Positions 8,254 through 17,844 of a stretch of DNA of 64,000 nt are shown piece after piece. A program made the translations under genes and the position numbers. The notes under the pieces were generated by a model. The model was given only the letters and a program-made list of their open reading frames with translations. It made no database searches and had not been told where the DNA came from. Each line of letters opens with the position of its first letter. Position 1 is the stretch's first letter. Source of the stretch: Anaerolineae bacterium (GTDB taxonomy: Bacteria > Chloroflexota > Anaerolineae > Aggregatilineales > Phototrophicaceae); the NCBI GenBank assembly GCA_017303635.1, contig JAFLCG010000005.1, positions 62,001-126,000 of the forward strand, in the 5' to 3' direction.

Positions 8254-8489
8254 CGGGCACCTCTCTACTCAGATGACTTTGGTACTAAAAGCATACCATT
8301 TTGGAGAGTTCTAAACGACCATCTTTACGAACCTCGGTTTTTGTAAAGGCATTCGTACAAGTTCCCCACAAAAGCTAAACCCACCTTTTCGCTAGAGTAC
8401 AGTAAGATTAAACTGTTGAAATAGGAAATGTTCATAAACAATCCAGGGCGTGAATCAGACTACCCGGGAAATGAATGAGGATGGGGTCT

Positions 8490-11400
8490 ATGGTTGAGAA
8501 AAAGGTGAACTGGCACTTCATCTGGCAGCGGCGCAAGAGCGATGGTCAGGCATTGGTCGAATATGCCTTGATCCTGGTTTTGGTCGCCCTTGCCTTGATG
8601 GCAGCGCTGATTGCGACTGGCCCGGCGCTAGGCAATGTGTTCAGCAATGCCATCTGCGGCCTGGTTGATCCATTGGTTGCAACCCCGACGCCGGGCGGCC
8701 CTGGCGGTTCAGTCAGCGGCTGCGCGTCCGCACCGCTGGTGATTCCCCCCAACGATTTCTGGGAGACGGTGACGGCAGTGGCCCTCACGCCGCCAAGCGC
8801 GCGCGCCTTCCCGACCAATCCGGTCAATATCACGGCGACCTTCACCCCCACCCAAACCGGTACCCCGGGTACGGCTACTAACACGCCGACACCCACCCAA
8901 ACCCTGACTTTCACGCCCAGCCCCACGATTGAAGATCAAGGGTATCCTGCCCCGTGGACGAACTCGGTCAATACCACCGGGTCGCCCATCAGTGAACAAC
9001 TCCAGTGGCGCGTCGACACCGCCGCCTGGTTGGGCTTGGATGACTGGCGCGGCGAATACTACCCGATGTTGAATTTCGGCGGCACCCCTCAGGTTGAGTG
9101 GAACAGCAACCTGGGTTCGCAGGCAGTGCTAGATTTCAACTGGGGTCTAAATCCGCCACTGGTCGGTTTTGTGGCCGATAACTTCTCCGTCCGCTGGACG
9201 CGCCGTATCTTCAATACGGGCGCAACCCCTTTAACGATTAATGTCGAGGCCCTCTCCGACGATGGCATTCGGATTTGCCTGGATGCGCCCGCACCTTCGC
9301 GCGCTTGCTCTGGCGGCGGCACCGCGGTCCTGGCCGATTGGGCCACCCGCAGTCTCAATTCCCCTGCCCTAACTGGCACCATGACCCTGTCACCCGGCGA
9401 ACACTACGTCACCGTCGAATATTATGATGGTGGCACTGAAGCCGGTGTCCGCGTCAATTTCTCAGCCTACGAGTCCAACGTTCCGGATGACATTACCCTG
9501 CCTTCCGGTGCAGCAGGCAGCGGCATCTGCAAATGGACGCCCATTTCCGGTGCCCAGCCGAATACGTCAGCCTGGGCCTGGAGCAATGCCGTCAATGGTA
9601 GTTACAACCCATCGACCCGCTGCAACCTGGAACTCCGTGGCTGGATCGACCTGAGCAGCCCCAGCATGACCGCTCCAATGCTGGCCTTCTGGGATGCCTG
9701 GCAGCTCCAGGCCGGTGATACGGTCAGGCTCATTGTGGCTGAGTATCAACCCGGTGGAACGACTAACTGGGCCGCTGGCACCTCTTATACGTTAGCTACC
9801 GGCACCAGCAACTTCGCTTGGACATATCGGGTAGTACCGCTCACCGGAGTCGCAGCAAACCAGCGACTGGCGATCCGCTTCCAGTTCGATAGCAGCGCTA
9901 CTGCTGGGCAACGCCGCTTCTTCCTCGATGATCTGAACGTCGACAACATGCCGCGCAAAACCTTCGGGGTCTGCACTGGCACCGATCCGTATCTCTGCGA
10001 AAGCTTCAGCCCGCTGGATAGTGAACTGGAACTCCCGCGCTTCATCACCAGTGGCCGTTGGAGCCTGGATGGTGCCCGCACCGCCAACAACTCGGTACTG
10101 GCCTTCAGTTCCAGCGCCAATTCCGGCGGCACCTATGTCCGTTTTGGTGACGAGCAAGGGACGAACCTGCGCCAGCACACGATCGAATTTAATGGGGATA
10201 TTGACTTCACTACGTCCGGTATTGATGCACTCACCGGCACCGGCGGAACCGCCGATTATGAAGGCAATCTCGGCTTCCCGGTGTTGAGCTTCTGGCACTC
10301 TTACGCAGTCGATGTTGGCGAATCGCTGGAAATCCAATGGACCCGGGATGCACGGGATGGTGTCCTGGATACCTGGACAACACTAAGCACGATACTCCCC
10401 ACCACCACGGGCGTCGTCAGCCAGGCCATGCAGGAGATCGAGCCGATCCTCTTGAGTAATGTCCCGAACTGGCGTACCCAACCGTTCCGCCTACGTTTTG
10501 TCTTCAATGTGAGCCAGAACAATACCAGCGGTGGCGGTTGGTGGATTGACAACATCGTCATCAAACGGCAAGGGGCACTCAAATACAGCCCATTCCCCTT
10601 CTGCGATTTTGGCAATGAACCTACCCCGCCATGGCGTTTGAACGGCACCTGGTCATACGTCTCCCCAGGACGCGATAGCTCCGGCCCTGGCTATACCGAT
10701 AGCCCCTCCGGGAACTATACCAGCGGGTTCGAATCCGCGATGGAACTCAAGTACGCGTTTGATCTGGTGAATGACACGCCGGAAAATCTAGCGGGTGGTG
10801 GTAACCGGAATAGTTGTACAGGCACCGCAGGCAGCGCCGCCGCCAGCCCGATCCTGACCTTCTATCATCGCCGCTCACTGGCCGCCAACCATACCGTTAA
10901 TGTCGATGTCATGCGGATGGCTCGTACCGGTACTGGTGCAGTCGTAGCCGTTCCCTGGACCACGATCTGGAGCTATACCTACGCCGCTGCCAGCGCCCGC
11001 CAACTGGGTTGGGAGCGCGTTGAAATCAACCTCGAACCGGGCATCTTGCAGGCCATCCTAAGCCGTACCGGGGTCAACACCACCTGGGCCGCGATTGTTT
11101 CAGGCGGTGGGGCTTACGATGACGACTTCTTCATCCGCATCCGGCTGGATACGCGCAGCGGAACCGGCACCGATGATGGTATCTATATCGATGACATCCG
11201 GTTGGATAATCCTATTGCCGAAGTCTTCAAGTGGTGGCCAACCTCACGCAATGTGACCACTCATGGCACCGGCGAGGGCATTGAGTGGCTGGAAAACTTC
11301 GAAAACCAGGCACCCAACCCGGTTTCATGGCAGCAGCAGGTTCGTAACGATGCAGGCTGGGCGGAAGTCCGCGAAGGCCAAAACAGCTTCGGCCAGGATG

Positions 11401-13124
11401 ACTTCTACAGCGCAGGGCCATCCTACGGGGCAGCTATCACAGACAGCGCTCCGGCCAATACCAACTACAATGGCAATACCTTTGCCGTACTTGAACTCCG
11501 CGATGTGATCGACATGCGAGGCACGCTGCGGAGTGACAATCCCATGCTCACCTTCTGGCACAAGTACCGAACGGGTACAGGAGCCGAACTGCGAGTACAA
11601 ATCGCTGTTGAAGACGGCAGCACCACCCAGAGCTACGACAAGCTTTACGGCTACGCAGCCTGGCAAGCCGTCCCCTGGAATGCAGCGGGTAGCGCGAACA
11701 GCTACATCGACCAAAACCTGCGGAACGATGGTTGGACCCGTGAGCAGGTCAACCTCAGCACTTACGCTGATGATGGGGCGACTACTGGTACCAACGAAGG
11801 CCGACGGGTCCGCATCCGGTTCGTCGTCGACTCGATGGGTGTAGCGGCAGACCTTACCGATGGCTGGTTCATTGACAACATCAACCTGGTCTTCCGCAAC
11901 CCGGTCGTCTTCACCATGCCATTTGCGGATCCAGCCCGTACCCTCTCAGGCACGTGGCGACCGGAAGGCAAGGCGCAAATTGACTGGGGCCTGGCCGGAG
12001 ACCTGTGGCGCGGCGATGGCTCTGGCCTGGGCAACAACCCGTGGGAAGCGTACTGGTTTGATTGCATCGACTGGATGCAGACGCCGTCGACCACAACCCC
12101 CGGGGCTGGTGACCTTGACCCAGTAGCCTGCACTGTAGGAAATGGAACCAACACGCTGAGACCAGACGTGTTCCTGGATGCCATCCCACGCGCAACCGCC
12201 AGTGATACCGCGACGTGGCTGAACGCCCGTACTGCTTGGCGCGATAACCCGCTCTACTCGGTCAACCCGACCAATGCGCCGACCTTTGCCATTGTCGGTT
12301 CCATCAACTACGACTTTGGCACCACCTTTATTCCGCCGGGTGCATCCTCGCCGGTCACCGGAACCAATCCTTGGCTGGATAACTACATGGCGCGCTTTGT
12401 CCGCCGGATCACGGTGGCGACAGGGTCCTACACCTTCTCCACACTCAACGACGATGCTGTGCGGCTGCGGCTGGCGACCACCACAGGGGCCGATCCAACA
12501 GGTACTGGACTGACGGGACTCGGCACTGGCACCTGGAATGTCATCAATAATTGGGCTGACCAGGCACGCAACGGTAGCTTCCGCACCACAACCGTGAGTA
12601 ACCTACCAGCCGGTGACTACGTTCTGACGCTGGAATACTATGAGAACTCAGGCGATGCACTCGTCCAATTGCAGATCGGCAGCAATAACCGTTCCTTCAG
12701 CGATAGCCCACGTGATGATAACAATGACCCGGTGGTGAATTCGCGATTGAACAGCAACCTCTCGATGGTGCTGAACGCTGTCGTGACTATCCCAAGCTCC
12801 GCTTCATCGGTGGTCCCGCGCCTGGGCTACTATATGTACTATGACCTGGCTGCCGGTCAGCAGTTCTTCACCGAAATCTCCAGCGATGGCGGTTTCACGT
12901 GGTCACAGACAGGCCTCACCAGCGGTACCTGCCCTGCTAACGCCACCTGTAATCCGAACCAGGCAGGCGAAAACAGCTACCTACCGAACGACGGTGATTG
13001 GCAATTCCGGTCGCTCAACCTGAGTTCATACAAGGGGCAGAATATCACCTTCCGGTTCCGCCTGCTGACGGGATCAACGTCATTCGACGGTGTCTGGATC
13101 GCGGACATCCGTATCGACAGCTAA
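8490..13124 (+). CDS. Giant Flp-pilin-like secreted modular adhesin
   Basis: A protein of about 1545 residues. The N-terminus carries an Flp-type prepilin motif: G19 then QALVEYALIL, with Glu at +5 and Tyr at +6 of the predicted cleavage site, and a hydrophobic helix to about residue 45. A Thr/Pro-rich linker follows. Next come a PA14-like domain (about 183-323), four jelly-roll modules with an L-x-F-W start and a W-x-I-D-x-I end (about 395-482, 597-687, 787-903, 1018-1130), a second PA14-like region (1267-1400) and a fifth module (1444-1540). The ATG at 8490 has AGGA eight bases upstream; ATGs at 8475 and 8481 are alternatives. Likely a surface or pilus-tip adhesin, perhaps glycan-binding. 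Monocistronic, ending at a terminator. Confidence 0.75.
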   Translation: MVEKKVNWHFIWQRRKSDGQALVEYALILVLVALALMAALIATGPALGNVFSNAICGLVDPLVATPTPGGPGGSVSGCASAPLVIPPNDFWETVTAVALTPPSARAFPTNPVNITATFTPTQTGTPGTATNTPTPTQTLTFTPSPTIEDQGYPAPWTNSVNTTGSPISEQLQWRVDTAAWLGLDDWRGEYYPMLNFGGTPQVEWNSNLGSQAVLDFNWGLNPPLVGFVADNFSVRWTRRIFNTGATPLTINVEALSDDGIRICLDAPAPSRACSGGGTAVLADWATRSLNSPALTGTMTLSPGEHYVTVEYYDGGTEAGVRVNFSAYESNVPDDITLPSGAAGSGICKWTPISGAQPNTSAWAWSNAVNGSYNPSTRCNLELRGWIDLSSPSMTAPMLAFWDAWQLQAGDTVRLIVAEYQPGGTTNWAAGTSYTLATGTSNFAWTYRVVPLTGVAANQRLAIRFQFDSSATAGQRRFFLDDLNVDNMPRKTFGVCTGTDPYLCESFSPLDSELELPRFITSGRWSLDGARTANNSVLAFSSSANSGGTYVRFGDEQGTNLRQHTIEFNGDIDFTTSGIDALTGTGGTADYEGNLGFPVLSFWHSYAVDVGESLEIQWTRDARDGVLDTWTTLSTILPTTTGVVSQAMQEIEPILLSNVPNWRTQPFRLRFVFNVSQNNTSGGGWWIDNIVIKRQGALKYSPFPFCDFGNEPTPPWRLNGTWSYVSPGRDSSGPGYTDSPSGNYTSGFESAMELKYAFDLVNDTPENLAGGGNRNSCTGTAGSAAASPILTFYHRRSLAANHTVNVDVMRMARTGTGAVVAVPWTTIWSYTYAAASARQLGWERVEINLEPGILQAILSRTGVNTTWAAIVSGGGAYDDDFFIRIRLDTRSGTGTDDGIYIDDIRLDNPIAEVFKWWPTSRNVTTHGTGEGIEWLENFENQAPNPVSWQQQVRNDAGWAEVREGQNSFGQDDFYSAGPSYGAAITDSAPANTNYNGNTFAVLELRDVIDMRGTLRSDNPMLTFWHKYRTGTGAELRVQIAVEDGSTTQSYDKLYGYAAWQAVPWNAAGSANSYIDQNLRNDGWTREQVNLSTYADDGATTGTNEGRRVRIRFVVDSMGVAADLTDGWFIDNINLVFRNPVVFTMPFADPARTLSGTWRPEGKAQIDWGLAGDLWRGDGSGLGNNPWEAYWFDCIDWMQTPSTTTPGAGDLDPVACTVGNGTNTLRPDVFLDAIPRATASDTATWLNARTAWRDNPLYSVNPTNAPTFAIVGSINYDFGTTFIPPGASSPVTGTNPWLDNYMARFVRRITVATGSYTFSTLNDDAVRLRLATTTGADPTGTGLTGLGTGTWNVINNWADQARNGSFRTTTVSNLPAGDYVLTLEYYENSGDALVQLQIGSNNRSFSDSPRDDNNDPVVNSRLNSNLSMVLNAVVTIPSSASSVVPRLGYYMYYDLAAGQQFFTEISSDGGFTWSQTGLTSGTCPANATCNPNQAGENSYLPNDGDWQFRSLNLSSYKGQNITFRFRLLTGSTSFDGVWIADIRIDS

Positions 13125-13162
13125 GTGTTGCGGGGTAGTACAGCTGCCCCATTAGACGATAC

Positions 13163-13203
13163 ACAGAGGTGGTCTGACATACAGGCCACCTCTGTTGTTT
13201 TTT
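13163..13203 (+). terminator. Intrinsic terminator after the giant adhesin gene
   Basis: ACAGAGGTGG at 13163-13172 pairs perfectly with CCACCTCTGT at 13186-13195 across a 13-base loop, followed by a six-T run at 13198-13203. It lies 38 bases after the stop codon. Confidence 0.85.
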
Positions 13204-13292
13204 GACTGATTTTTTCGTAGAATGACAATACTTACACTGGTGAGAAAACCACCTCATCCCCCCGTTCATTCACCTTTGGGAGAACCGCAAAC

Positions 13293-14285
13293 ATGATTTC
13301 ACAAGCGCGCCTGGGACAACTCTACCTCCTGGTCGGGCCACCCGGCGTTGGCAAAAATGCGCTGATGAAAATCGTACTGGATCGCTTTAACGATATTCAT
13401 CAACTTCCCACCGCGACCACCCGCGATCCTCGCCCTGGTGAACAGGAAGGCCGTGAACACTACTTCATCACCCACGACACCTTCCAGGAATGGATTGCAG
13501 GAAACCGTCTGATCGAGTACCAGGTCGTCCACAGCGGCAATTACTATGGAACGCCGCGTCATACGGTCGAAGAATCCATTCAACAGCAGTATGACCGAAT
13601 CGCCGACATCGAGGTATTGGGCGCAACCCAGCTTCGTCAGCAGTATCCCGATAACACGGTCCTCATCTTCATTCAGCCGCCAAGCCGGGATGACCTGATT
13701 GAGCGTATGCGCCAGCGCGGTGAAACGGAAGCCAGCATCGTCGCCAGAATGCAGCGAGTCGACATGGAAATGGCCTATGCCCCCCTGTGCGACTACCTCA
13801 TCACTAACGAAAATCTGCATCATGCCGGGGAACAAGTCCTCGGTATCATTCATGCCGAACGCAGCCGCCGTGACCTGCTCAACCTACGGGTTGAGCGTCG
13901 TCTGCCCCGCCGCCCCCATCAACAGCGCTCTATACTGCTCGTTTTGGATGACCAATCAGTAGTCGTCAAAGAGAATTCGACCGCACTGCCCTCAGCAGAC
14001 ATCGTCATGGAAGAAGCTCCCAGCGATACTGCTCTGCGGGCATTCCAGAGTATCAGCCATGAACCGGCACCCAGTCCTGAAGTCAGATTGTTAACCACGA
14101 TATTGGACTATCAGGGTGAGACCGAACGCGTCACATTCTATTTCACCTGCCACACTCCGCACGCCATCAACCTAAAGCAACCCTGGCAATGGGAAGCCCT
14201 TCAGCAAGTGGAACTACCCGGGGAAGTGCGGCAAGCACTCGAAAAGGCCCGGGTTCCGACCCTGGAAGTTGAGCCAGTGCTATGA
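13293..14285 (+). CDS. Guanylate kinase-like protein with degenerate Nudix-like C-terminal domain
   Basis: 330 residues. The N-terminal 190 match guanylate kinase: P-loop GPPGVGKN at 15-22, the GMP-binding signature ATTRDPRPGE, and EYQVV and YYGTPR segments. The P-loop reads GKNA where active enzymes have GKS/T or GKGT, so the usual hydroxyl residue is missing. Residues about 215-330 resemble a Nudix fold. LPSADIVMEEAPSDTALRAFQSI lines up residue for residue with a Nudix box but lacks the REXXEE catalytic residues. The gene overlaps the next (YgfZ-like) by ATGA, so the two are translationally coupled. It may be the cellular Gmk or a binding/regulatory derivative. Confidence 0.75.
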   Translation: MISQARLGQLYLLVGPPGVGKNALMKIVLDRFNDIHQLPTATTRDPRPGEQEGREHYFITHDTFQEWIAGNRLIEYQVVHSGNYYGTPRHTVEESIQQQYDRIADIEVLGATQLRQQYPDNTVLIFIQPPSRDDLIERMRQRGETEASIVARMQRVDMEMAYAPLCDYLITNENLHHAGEQVLGIIHAERSRRDLLNLRVERRLPRRPHQQRSILLVLDDQSVVVKENSTALPSADIVMEEAPSDTALRAFQSISHEPAPSPEVRLLTTILDYQGETERVTFYFTCHTPHAINLKQPWQWEALQQVELPGEVRQALEKARVPTLEVEPVL

Positions 14286-15364
14286 CTCTGAAAGAGGCTC
14301 AAGAGCGATCAGGCGCAGTGCTTGCACCCGATGGCATTCCGCTGCACTTCGGTGACCAACGGGCTGAGTATCAGGCCGGGTTGAAAAGTGTCGTGCTGAT
14401 GGATCGCTCCCATGAAGGGCGTCTGGAACTTACAGGGCGTGACCGATTCGAAATCATTCAGCGCACGTCAACCAATGATGTTCTGAATATGCCGGTCGGT
14501 GCAGGACGAGCAACGATCTTCACCAACCCGACCGGGCGCATCCTTGACCGCATTACCCTCTTTAACTGCGGAGACACGGCAATTGCCCTCACCGAACCGG
14601 GACGAGGCCCTGCGGTTCAGCAATATATTCAACGTCAAATCTTCTTTAATGACGACCTACGGTTGACCGACCTGGTCCCAACAACGAGGTTGTTCGTACT
14701 GCATGGTCCTGAGGCAGATACAATCATCCGTGAGTGGCTCGGTGCGGGGGCGGATACCCCTCTAAACCCGAGTTACGCCATCCAGCATAGCGGTCTCACA
14801 TACTTCGCCGGTCAACGAAAACCGTTAAGTGGCTCTCACTGGGCATTGTTGGTTGACAATAGTCAAGCCGAGGCCCTCTGGCAGCAGGTTACACAGGCCA
14901 TACAGGCCGTTGGTGGATGCCTGGCAGGTTCCCTGACCTACAATGCCCTTCGCATACGCGCCGGACGACCGGGCGTTGGGCGCGAATTGACCACCGACTA
15001 TATCCCCCTGGAAGCCGGGTTGTGGGATGAAGTCAGTTTCAGCAAAGGGTGCTATACCGGGCAGGAAATCATCGCCCGTATGGAAAGCCGCAATAAGTTA
15101 GCCAAGACCTTGGTTATGCTGAAGCTGGACGCCCCCCTGGAAGCGCCTGCCGAACTGACGAGCGAAGGACGTGCTGTTGGCACGCTCACCAGCAGTGTAA
15201 CAACCCCGCTGGGGGTACATCTGGCGATGGGATTTATCAAGCTCCCGCAGGCTATACCGGGTCAAGTACTAATGGTAATGGCCGGAGAACAGAAGATCAG
15301 TGCCGAAGTCACTGCATTAGCAGGCGTACAACCGCCGACCCTGGTCAGCGAGACTGACCGCTAA
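14282..15364 (+). CDS. ygfZ: YgfZ/GcvT-type folate-binding protein
   Basis: A 360-residue member of the aminomethyltransferase (GcvT) fold. The YgfZ hallmark KGCYTGQE lies at about residue 254 and contains the conserved cysteine, with the folate-binding upstream part (GRATIFTNPTGRILD) intact. YgfZ proteins bind tetrahydrofolate and help maintain Fe-S enzymes such as MiaB; they do not act in glycine cleavage. Length fits the family. It is translationally coupled to the preceding guanylate-kinase-like gene by a 4-base overlap, and its 3' end overlaps the convergent FtsB-like gene by 20 bases. Confidence 0.85.
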   Translation: MTLKEAQERSGAVLAPDGIPLHFGDQRAEYQAGLKSVVLMDRSHEGRLELTGRDRFEIIQRTSTNDVLNMPVGAGRATIFTNPTGRILDRITLFNCGDTAIALTEPGRGPAVQQYIQRQIFFNDDLRLTDLVPTTRLFVLHGPEADTIIREWLGAGADTPLNPSYAIQHSGLTYFAGQRKPLSGSHWALLVDNSQAEALWQQVTQAIQAVGGCLAGSLTYNALRIRAGRPGVGRELTTDYIPLEAGLWDEVSFSKGCYTGQEIIARMESRNKLAKTLVMLKLDAPLEAPAELTSEGRAVGTLTSSVTTPLGVHLAMGFIKLPQAIPGQVLMVMAGEQKISAEVTALAGVQPPTLVSETDR

Positions 15365-15839
15365 AATTTGGCGGCTCGGTATCAAAGAACAACTGCCACC
15401 ACACTTTCCAGGCTTCGTTAGCAGGCGGGCGCGTATCAACCACAATGGCTGGCGTGGGGACCGGAGTCGTTTCCAGGGATGAGGCCAGCGGCACCGGAAC
15501 GATCAGGCGCTCGCCGGGCCTCACCATCTTCCCTTCGGAATGTGCCCACTGCTCAATATAGGCATCACTGGCTGCAAAGTCGCGTTCTGCAATCAGGGTT
15601 GCCCGCTGTTGCTGCAGCACCGCGATTTCGGTTGTCACGTTGCCATAAAGCTGCTGCAAAGGCTGTGCGCTGGAAATGAGCGAGGTGAAGTTCAGACCAA
15701 GGATGAGGCCAATCGCCAGGATAGCGGCGAACATGATCTGTAAACCGGAAAGCTGACCGGTCCGGCGGCTAACGGATCGGGGTATAGGCGCGTATTCGTC
15801 TTGCTCAGGCGGCAGCGGTTGCATGGGATTTGCATCCAC
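15345..15839 (-). CDS. Septum formation initiator (FtsB/DivIC)-like membrane protein
   Basis: About 164 residues. A basic N-terminus precedes one transmembrane helix (IMFAAILAIGLILGLNF, near 35-52), then a predicted coiled coil (VTTEIAVLQQQRATLIAERD), then YIEQWAHSEGKMVRPGERLI. This is the layout of FtsB/DivIC-type divisome proteins, whose family motif near the end contains an x-x-A-R-E/x-x-M-x-x-x-GE pattern. A Thr/Pro-rich extracytoplasmic tail is extra. The GTG at 15839 has GGAG eight bases upstream; TTG at 15842 is the other option. The 3' end overlaps the YgfZ-type gene by 20 bases. A role in division is inferred from architecture. Confidence 0.65.
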   Translation of the reverse strand: MDANPMQPLPPEQDEYAPIPRSVSRRTGQLSGLQIMFAAILAIGLILGLNFTSLISSAQPLQQLYGNVTTEIAVLQQQRATLIAERDFAASDAYIEQWAHSEGKMVRPGERLIVPVPLASSLETTPVPTPAIVVDTRPPANEAWKVWWQLFFDTEPPNFSGQSR

Positions 15840-15873
15840 CAAATCTGCTCCAACACGTCATACCAGTATGACA

Positions 15874-15904
15874 CAAAACAAAAACCCGGCCAAAACCGGG
15901 TTTT
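15874..15904 (-). terminator. Terminator of tRNA-Leu
   Basis: On the minus strand AAAACCCGG and CCGGGTTTT form a stem with a short loop directly after the tRNA-Leu 3' end, followed by a T-rich tract (TTTTTGTTTTGTG). The complementary A-run gives it weak bidirectional character. Confidence 0.75.
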
Positions 15905-15907
15905 CTG

Positions 15908-15990
15908 TGCCGAAGGTGGGAGTCGAACCCACACTCTTTTGGGGAACTACGCCCTGAACGTAGCGCGTCTGCCAATTCCGCCACTTCGGC
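15908..15990 (-). tRNA. tRNA-Leu (anticodon CAG)
   Basis: On the minus strand the acceptor arms are GCCGAAG and CTTCGGC with discriminator A. The anticodon stem CTACG/CGTAG encloses the loop TTCAGGG, giving anticodon CAG (codon CUG, leucine). A long class II variable arm follows (GTTCCCCAAAAGAGTG), then the T-arm GTGGG-TTCGACT-CCCAC. The 3' CCA is not encoded; the next bases are CA. An intrinsic terminator follows at once. Confidence 0.95.
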
Positions 15991-16126
15991 AATCAACAAT
16001 GAATATTCTAGCCATCTGCGCTCGGCTGTCAATGGTCAATCGGTGGTTTTGCCACATCTTCACGACTGATCACGACTGGTATAATGCCCTTCGCCAAAGA
16101 TCACTGTTCCCGTGGGAGAATGTGCA

Positions 16127-17827
16127 GTGCGTAGCAAAGTACCCATGTTCCTGCTGTGGCTGTCGCTAAGCCTTTTTCTACCCATCCTGGTGGTCGCCCA
16201 ATCGAACGATGTGACCGCTGAAGCCATCAATCAGGCCAATCTGCGCGCCGCGACAGATGTGAACGCCGAGCTGCTTGGGCAAATAACTGTAGGAACGCGC
16301 TACCCGGTTATCGGTCAGAGCCAATTCTTCCCCTGGTTGCTGCTGGGCGATCCGGTCACGCGCAGCCCACTCGGCTGGGTCTTCCGCGATCTGGTGACCG
16401 TGAACGGCAATTTGAGTCTGGTCATCTTCACCGAGCAAACGGTGGTGCCGGGGCAAGTCCCACCGACCCTTGCCCCCACCTCTACCCCAGCACCGGCCGA
16501 TGCCCCAAATCCGCTGCCAACGCCTACCGAACTGGCTGTGACCCCTGCCCCCTCAACCGGAGTCACCGGGCTGGTGACTGCCGAGATCAACATCCGTTAC
16601 GGGCCGGGAGTAGACTATCCCCGCATAGGTGTAGGCCGCGCCGGTGATGTGTTTGACATTGTGTCCCGGCATACCCAATTCCCCTGGGTACAAATTCGCT
16701 ATCCCAGCGCCCCCAACGGTGTAGGCTGGGTCGCGACCGATCTCCTGACCATTGATGGCAATCTGCTCAATCTGCCCTCGATAAGCCAGTTGACCTTCGA
16801 TCTGCCAACTCTAACCCCTACCGCATCTGTCATTCAACAGGTCAATGTGGCTGGAGCCACGTCAGTGCCGCTCAGCCCGGCCTTTGCGGCGCTGGGGGAC
16901 AAACTCTGGGGTATGATGCTGCAAGCTGGCTTCCAACCAGAGACCAGCACGCTCGGCGGGCTCTTCCTGATGAACCTGACAACCGGTGAAGCCATCACAT
17001 TCGGGAATGATGTCGCCTTCAGCGGTATGAGCCTGAGCAAAATCGCTATCCTGGCAGCGCTCTATGACAAATTTGATGCGCCGCTTTCGCTCGATGCGGC
17101 TATCGAAGTCGCCAACATGATGATTTGCAGCGAAAACAGTGCCTCCAATGCACTGCTGGCGCGGCTGGGTGACGGCGATATGGTACAGGGTGCAGCCTAT
17201 GTGACCGATTTTCTGCGGCGGCTGGGGCTGCAGAATATGTATCTCGTAGCGCCCTACCGCATCACCGAGCAGGCTACGCCGGCTCCCGTCACGGCACCGA
17301 CCACTCAAGTCGACCAAAGCCGTGCCCAACCCGATTACTCAAACCAACTCACCGTAGATGATATGGGTCAACTGCTGGCAGGAATGTATCAGTGTGCGGT
17401 GCAGAATACTGGCCCACTCCTGAACTTCAGTGAGCCACGCTTCACGACCGGGGAATGCCGCCAGATGCTCGATGTCATGAGCATCAATAATCTGAGCCAA
17501 CCCTTGATGATGAGCGCGGGTGTGCCGGATGGGACGCGAGTCGCCCACAAACATGGCTATATCAATGACACCCACGGCAACGCCGGTATCGTCTTTACAC
17601 CAGGCGGCGACTATGCTCTGGTGACGGCGCTCCACGCCCCCACATGGCTGGACTTCCAGATTTCTTTCCCGTTGATTATGGACATGTCGCGGGAAACCTT
17701 TAATTACCTCAATCCAGCGACCCCACAGGAGACCAACCGGGATGTCTTTATCGTGCCGGTGGAAGAATGCCAGGTCGCAACCAACCCGATCATTGATGAA
17801 TTGACCTCGATTAACTTCGCCGGATGA
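16127..17827 (+). CDS. Secreted SH3-domain protein with class A beta-lactamase-like C-terminal domain
   Basis: About 566 residues. A signal peptide (hydrophobic core near 8-24, cleavage after VVAQ) precedes two bacterial SH3 repeats (about 33-95 and 150-215) separated by a Pro/Thr-rich linker. The last 300 residues resemble the serine beta-lactamase/DD-peptidase fold. SLSK near 302-305 fits the SxxK nucleophile, SENSASN gives SxN, and KHG stands where KTG is usual. A cell-wall-binding D,D-peptidase-type or structural role is more likely than antibiotic resistance. I chose the GTG at 16127, which has GGGAG eight bases upstream. A palindromic element follows, against a convergent operon. Confidence 0.75.
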   Translation: MRSKVPMFLLWLSLSLFLPILVVAQSNDVTAEAINQANLRAATDVNAELLGQITVGTRYPVIGQSQFFPWLLLGDPVTRSPLGWVFRDLVTVNGNLSLVIFTEQTVVPGQVPPTLAPTSTPAPADAPNPLPTPTELAVTPAPSTGVTGLVTAEINIRYGPGVDYPRIGVGRAGDVFDIVSRHTQFPWVQIRYPSAPNGVGWVATDLLTIDGNLLNLPSISQLTFDLPTLTPTASVIQQVNVAGATSVPLSPAFAALGDKLWGMMLQAGFQPETSTLGGLFLMNLTTGEAITFGNDVAFSGMSLSKIAILAALYDKFDAPLSLDAAIEVANMMICSENSASNALLARLGDGDMVQGAAYVTDFLRRLGLQNMYLVAPYRITEQATPAPVTAPTTQVDQSRAQPDYSNQLTVDDMGQLLAGMYQCAVQNTGPLLNFSEPRFTTGECRQMLDVMSINNLSQPLMMSAGVPDGTRVAHKHGYINDTHGNAGIVFTPGGDYALVTALHAPTWLDFQISFPLIMDMSRETFNYLNPATPQETNRDVFIVPVEECQVATNPIIDELTSINFAG

Positions 17828-17844
17828 AGGTATTTGCTCTTTAG

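Noticed and set aside
15801..16169. 122-codon plus-strand open frame over tRNA-Leu
   Set aside because: Runs through a perfect tRNA and its terminator.
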